Shown: one piece after another, positions 59,492 to 64,000 of the stretch
Layout of the letters: each line of letters starts with the position of its first letter
Position numbering within the stretch: the first letter of the stretch is position 1
From: Azadirachta indica
Lineage: Eukaryota; Streptophyta; Magnoliopsida; Sapindales; Meliaceae
Direction of reading: 5' to 3'
Assembly (NCBI GenBank): GCA_022749755.1
Contig: CM040447.1
Coordinates: forward strand, 5,478,545-5,542,544
DNA: 64,000 bases
Translations under genes and position numbers: made by a program
The notes under the pieces: generated by a model
The model's input: the letters and a program-made list of their open reading frames with translations, nothing else
The model's database searches: none
What the model was told of the DNA's origin: nothing

Positions 59492-61960
59492 TTCGGGGCT
59501 GTAAACATCAATTCTTCTCATATGTATGATAATTTTTTTTTCTCTACCAAAATATTCAACTATTTTTAGCGATTTATTATATCAAGTTGCCTTAAAAGAC
59601 TGTACAAATTTGTTGAATGAAAACCAAAAAAAAGTTTAAAAAAATGCCTATAGAACCTTAAATTAAAGCAACTTGCATCTTTACTAAAAGAAAGCATTAT
59701 TTCAATAATAGCTACGTTTGACCAAAACAAGTCACTTGTAAACAAACATATTAGTTAGGATATCAGAATTACTATGGTTAAACTTCTCTGAAGACATCCC
59801 AAAATATATCAGACATCTAAAATTACATAAGCATCCAAATATATTTCAATTATTTAAAAGAGGCTAAATTAACATTTTTCAAGTAAAAAATGACAAGCAT
59901 AGAGTTAATCTCAATGTAGAGACAAGAATGAGCTTCATCAATAAATTATAGTAATATAAGCTATAGAGTAAAATAATGCATTGGACATAGTCTCTCTATA
60001 CAAATTATAGAATATAAACAACCACAACGTAATAATATTGGTTATTAAGAATATAAAATTCACTAAAAAGCTAACTTCTTTAGACTAACTAAAATGCTGA
60101 CCATAATAACATTATTATGGATTGCAAAAGTCAAGTCATTAAGGAAAAGTAAATAATGAAAGGTACAATATTTTTGACAAACGAAAAACATCAAAAGACA
60201 ATAACAACATAGTTGAGAATAAAAATAATTTCTCCAGAAATATTGATGCCAATAACTATTTTTAAATGTGATATTAATGCGAATAACTATTTTTAATTGT
60301 TATAACTAATGCAAATACTATAATAGTTTCGACCAATTTACTTTATCCTTAAACTAGAATTACAGTTTTTTTTATTGGGTGTTAATTTTAAAAATAATAT
60401 ATGAGGTTTTGGAAATGTTTTAGGACACATCTACAAGATTATATTAATTATTATAAAATAAAAATAAATAAATGTAGTTATTTTGTACATTTTAAGGATA
60501 TCTAAAGCTGACAAAATTCAGAGATATTTTCTCTTTTTCCAATACCCAATACAACATAGCCTAAAAGGGAAAAAAAAACCCAATAAAGTAAAACATCCCT
60601 ACTCTCATTTCTCTCAGTAGATCTGCCAATTACATCTCATTACAAGATTCTCAATAGTCAATAATAGTGATGATGACCATAATAACAACAATAAGAACAA
60701 CTATTTTCTAATTTTTTATTTTATGCAGCTCACTATTTTCAAGAATATATTATATATGTGAATGCAGTTAGTGGCTCCATTATCGAGTTGATAACTTCTG
60801 GTAACTGTGAAAACTGGTGGAAATTGGTGAAATCAATGAGTTTGTAGCTGCATTATTGGTTCCATTATTAAACAACCAGTAAACTAGCAGCAAATTAAGC
60901 ACAACAAAACCCAACTACTAACATTAAAACCCAACAATTCAAGCAACTTCCAAATATTCAATACTGTAAATGAACCACATAATACCAACTACCAAAACTC
61001 AAGCAATTTTACCATTAAAACCCAACAAAATCGTCGAAGTAGACTAAAACAATCACGCACAAATGATCAATTCACTTGTAACCATCAAGTTTGATGTTGC
61101 ACTATCAAGTATAATTGAAGGCTAAACTGTTGCTGGTCAAAACCCATACATCACCATCATCAGTCGTCGCCTAGGGCATTCTTGACCAAAGCTCAAATCT
61201 TGATCTTCATATTTTGATTTTGGAAGTGAATGTTGGACTATTTTCCTAGAGAAAAGGAAGAAAAAAGTAAAAACTCTAAGGGTTAGTTTCTATTTTTGTC
61301 CTTAATATTTTAACACCTTATAACTATGTCATAACATCAAGTATTAATTTGTTAAAGTCAGGCATATCATCTCATTATTTGTCATTTCATTAAAGTTTAA
61401 AGATCAAAATATTATTATCCCATTATATAGTTAATAACCAAAATTAATTTCAAATCTTTTTTTTTTCTAACGTCACTTAGTTTTCTTTACTTTTTTTTCA
61501 GCTAAGTAAAAATATAATATCATCCCTCCAACTGCCTCCAACCTGCTATAAAATACCATATATTTATGGTATCATTATTTGCTTTACCAAAATTATGGCG
61601 TTCGCAACTTCATTATTTTAACATTTTATTTGCAATATGTTTTATAAAATATCATATACTTAATGTTTAATTAAAGCAGTACAAAAATAAAAAAACATAA
61701 TGAACTTCAATAAAAAATTATATCAAATTTGATACAAAAATATATTTTAAGTTGAGATTTAAAAATTAAAAAATTTGTAAAACTTTTAATTATGTAAAAT
61801 ATGTCACATCTTTTAGTTGGGTAATCTCAACACATCACCATGTGAATGTAGTGAGACCGTCACGCCTAAAACTTTCTATTAACAAATTTTTTTTTAACAG
61901 TTAATAAATACTACAACTTTTTTAATTAATTATAGATATAGACAATTAAGAAGCAGAGCA
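59492..61960 (-). repeat. BAHD 4 upstream block (without LINE and Copia insertions)
   Basis: Parallel to 40982-54490 without the two retroelements. A single CAACTTGCATCTTTACTA motif copy lies at about 59660-59705. The LINE empty site is near 59808 (ATATCAGACATCTAAAATTAC) and the Copia 2 empty site near 61190-61210 (AATCTTGATCTTCATATTTT). No gene was found. Confidence 0.75.
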
Positions 61961-62269
61961 ACCAACAAGAAAGAGGAAACTATTATATATATACACATAG
62001 CAGGTGGCTCTAGGAAATTTGGAGCCTCGTGTAAATATATTATATTCAAACTTTTTTAAAATGAATCATTTGAAATTTATATTTATATAAAATATAGAGG
62101 TTTAAATTTAATGTTTAGAAGATTAATTTAGATTGGATAATAATTAAAATTTTTAAAATAGAATAAGTATCAATAAGCTTAAATTATTAACTATTAAAAT
62201 AAGTTTCAATCAATCTTTTTGTAGAAAAATAATATTGATAAATTTTAATTAATTAGTTACTCAAGATAT
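61961..62269. other. AT-rich spacer
   Basis: Nothing recognisable. Confidence 0.6.
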
Positions 62270-63094
62270 AAATTTGTGTCATACTTATAAGCAAATTAAG
62301 CAACTAAATGAGTAAATGCCTTCACTCACGGCTTCTGTTCTTCGCTTCAGGATCTTTTATTATTCATTTTCTTCGACTTAATAAATTAATTAATCGTTGT
62401 TTCTTCGAATTGGTAGTCATCAACTTTCTCTAAGGATCGAAATGCAAGGCTTACAAAATTACTCAATTAACATAAAATCAATAATGAGATAATGATATGA
62501 CATCAAATGAAGAGTAACAGGTTATATATCACATTAATTTAAACAAAAGTTCGTATATCAATTTTTTATCTATAATATTACTTTTTTTAATAGCTTTTAT
62601 GTCATTTATAATTTTCACTTTTTAGTCTATTTACTATGTTAAAGTAAGAAATAGACTACCATATGTAGTTATTTTTTTCGAAAAGAAGAAACAATTAGCC
62701 TCACCTTAAATTATTATTGTTATTGTTGTGATTGTTATTACTGGTTATATGTATACATCCACATATATATAAATATATATATATAGCCATTAATTAATAA
62801 CAACTACTTTTTGATAGACAATAATAAATTTATTTGTAAAACATATCAGGACAACAATATTAATTATTATATAACACACTTCTCCTTACTTCACCCCATA
62901 GGAGTACAAATAGCCATTGATCCATAAAAAATTGTACCAAATCTTCATAACACAAACAAATCAACTACGCAGACACATGCAAGAACAAATTACTTCACTA
63001 CAAACATTATAAAGAATAACTCCTAAAATCAGACCATAAATTATATTAAAATAGAATAATCTTATCCTAAGGGGTAAGAATCAAATTTGGCAAA
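62270..63094 (-). repeat. BAHD 3'-flank repeat, copy 5
   Basis: Contains the AAATGAGTAAATGCCTTC and CTACGCAGACACATGCAAG landmarks. It ends in TTATCCTAAGGGGTAAGAATC and TTTGGCAAA (63086-63094), the same site where the MITE inserted beside copies 1 and 4. Confidence 0.75.
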
Positions 63095-63240
63095 GGTAGA
63101 ATACTCGATACCCGCACTTTTAAGCTTAATACTCTACTATCCTGTAAACTTTGATTTATACCCCATCATCTTTCTGCTGTCATCTCCATTATTGGCGTCT
63201 ATTAGTTTTTAGGGACATTTACGTACGTTAACATGTTTAC
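63095..63240. mobile_element. Left arm of a fifth long-TIR MITE
   Basis: Starts GGTAGAATACTCGATACCCG and follows the distal arm of the BAHD MITE through CATTATTGGCGTCTATTAG and TTTTTAGGGACATTTACG. The gene-side arm and any BAHD coding sequence are not present in the remaining 760 bp. Confidence 0.65.
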
Positions 63241-64000
63241 GTGTAAAAGTGTATAAAAAAATTACCAAAAATCACCTATGTAAAATAGATGTGCTTCTGA
63301 ATTTTTTAAAAAATTTAAGTTAAAACATATTTTAAGAACAATATTTTTCATAAATGATTTAGATAATTTATTAATAAATTAATTTAAAATTTATACTGCT
63401 ATTTATATTTTTCCATAAATGTTAATTAATTTTTGAAAAAACAACCATTACACCTCTATAAGATTATTCTATTTTAATATAATTTATGGTCTGATTTTAA
63501 ATATAATAGGTCATGCATATTTTTTATAATATATTTTATAAATTAATTTTGGTTTACAAATTTATATTTAATTTTTTAATGTTACAAAATAATTATTACT
63601 TTAATTTTATGCAAATTTTTATACAAAATAATTAGTCTAATGCTAGAAAATATATTTTTTGTAATTTTATTAATTAATAATTTAAGTTCACAACTTTATG
63701 TTTAATGTATATATATTAATTATGCAAAAATTTGACATATTACTTAATTTGCCTTATTGGTTGGAATGCTTGCACTTTTGGTGGAGTGCAAGAGTTCAAA
63801 ACACTCCTTTAATTATATATATATCATACTATTTATGTTTTTTGATAAATGTTAACTAATGTATATAAATATTTAAATCCTAGATTAATTTAAGTTGATT
63901 TGAAATTTATGAATATCTTATCAATGGCGGTCGGCGACAAGTTGTCGCTCGTGACTAAATGCAAATAAATTGTCATTAATACTATTAGACTCCAAAGTTC
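63241..64000. other. AT-rich region at the window end
   Basis: No gene recognised. It is unrelated in wording to the MITE interior of copies 1 and 4, so the fifth unit is interrupted here by an insertion or a rearrangement. Confidence 0.5.

Overview
This is a eukaryotic nuclear window, almost certainly from a dicot plant. It is very AT-rich and has no bacterial-style gene packing. It carries plant-type Copia, Gypsy and L1-like retroelements, and its only substantial host genes belong to the plant BAHD acyltransferase family (vinorine synthase-like clade). No rRNA, tRNA or CRISPR was seen.

The backbone is a degenerate cluster of BAHD genes, all on the minus strand. Copy 1 (3731-5125) has a nonsense codon. 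Copy 2 (16171-17522) has two frameshifts, a lost catalytic His and a lost TATA box. A gutted relic lies at 37514-38076. Copy 3 (39515-40914) is complete except for a 2-bp insertion near its start. Copy 4 (58027-59424, 465 aa) is the only intact gene, with HKICD and DFGWG motifs and a TATA box about 60 bp upstream of its ATG. A fifth 3' flank (about 62270-63094) sits at the right end with no gene body in view. Each copy lies in a larger duplicated unit: a conserved 3' flank of about 1.2 kb, the gene, and a conserved upstream block of about 1-2 kb.

The most striking observation is at the 3' ends of the genes. A ~450-bp MITE with long terminal inverted repeats (TIRs) inserted inside the last codons of an ancestral BAHD gene. 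One TIR now encodes the last ~22 residues and the stop codon of copies 1, 3, 4 and the relic. Copy 2 has the empty site and a family-like ending. The other TIR lies downstream, so a 3' UTR reading through it could fold into a long hairpin.

Layout: 1-3347 AT-rich flank with a LINE fragment; 3348-5200 MITE and BAHD 1; 5400-5690 an amplified upstream repeat; 5925-6340 a Gypsy integrase scrap; 8408-9643 a MULE-like element with a perfect 9-bp target duplication; 10801 a CACTA-like end; 14834-15550 a Harbinger-type Myb/SANT relic; 16171-17522 BAHD 2; 17691-19324 exons of an unrecognised host gene; 21833-25045 a non-autonomous LTR element; 25222-34355 a complete but dead 9.1-kb Copia element; 34650-41400 the BAHD relic and BAHD 3 in tandem; 41402-47768 a dead L1-type LINE; 51169-54057 an internally deleted Copia element; 55241-56040 a hAT-like MITE; 56110-61950 the BAHD 4 unit; 62270-64000 the partial last unit.

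BAHD enzymes transfer an acyl group from acyl-CoA to an alcohol or amine on a specialised metabolite. The cluster looks like a lineage-specific expansion that has mostly decayed. The LINE and the second Copia element have recognisable empty sites in sister units, which orders these events in time.
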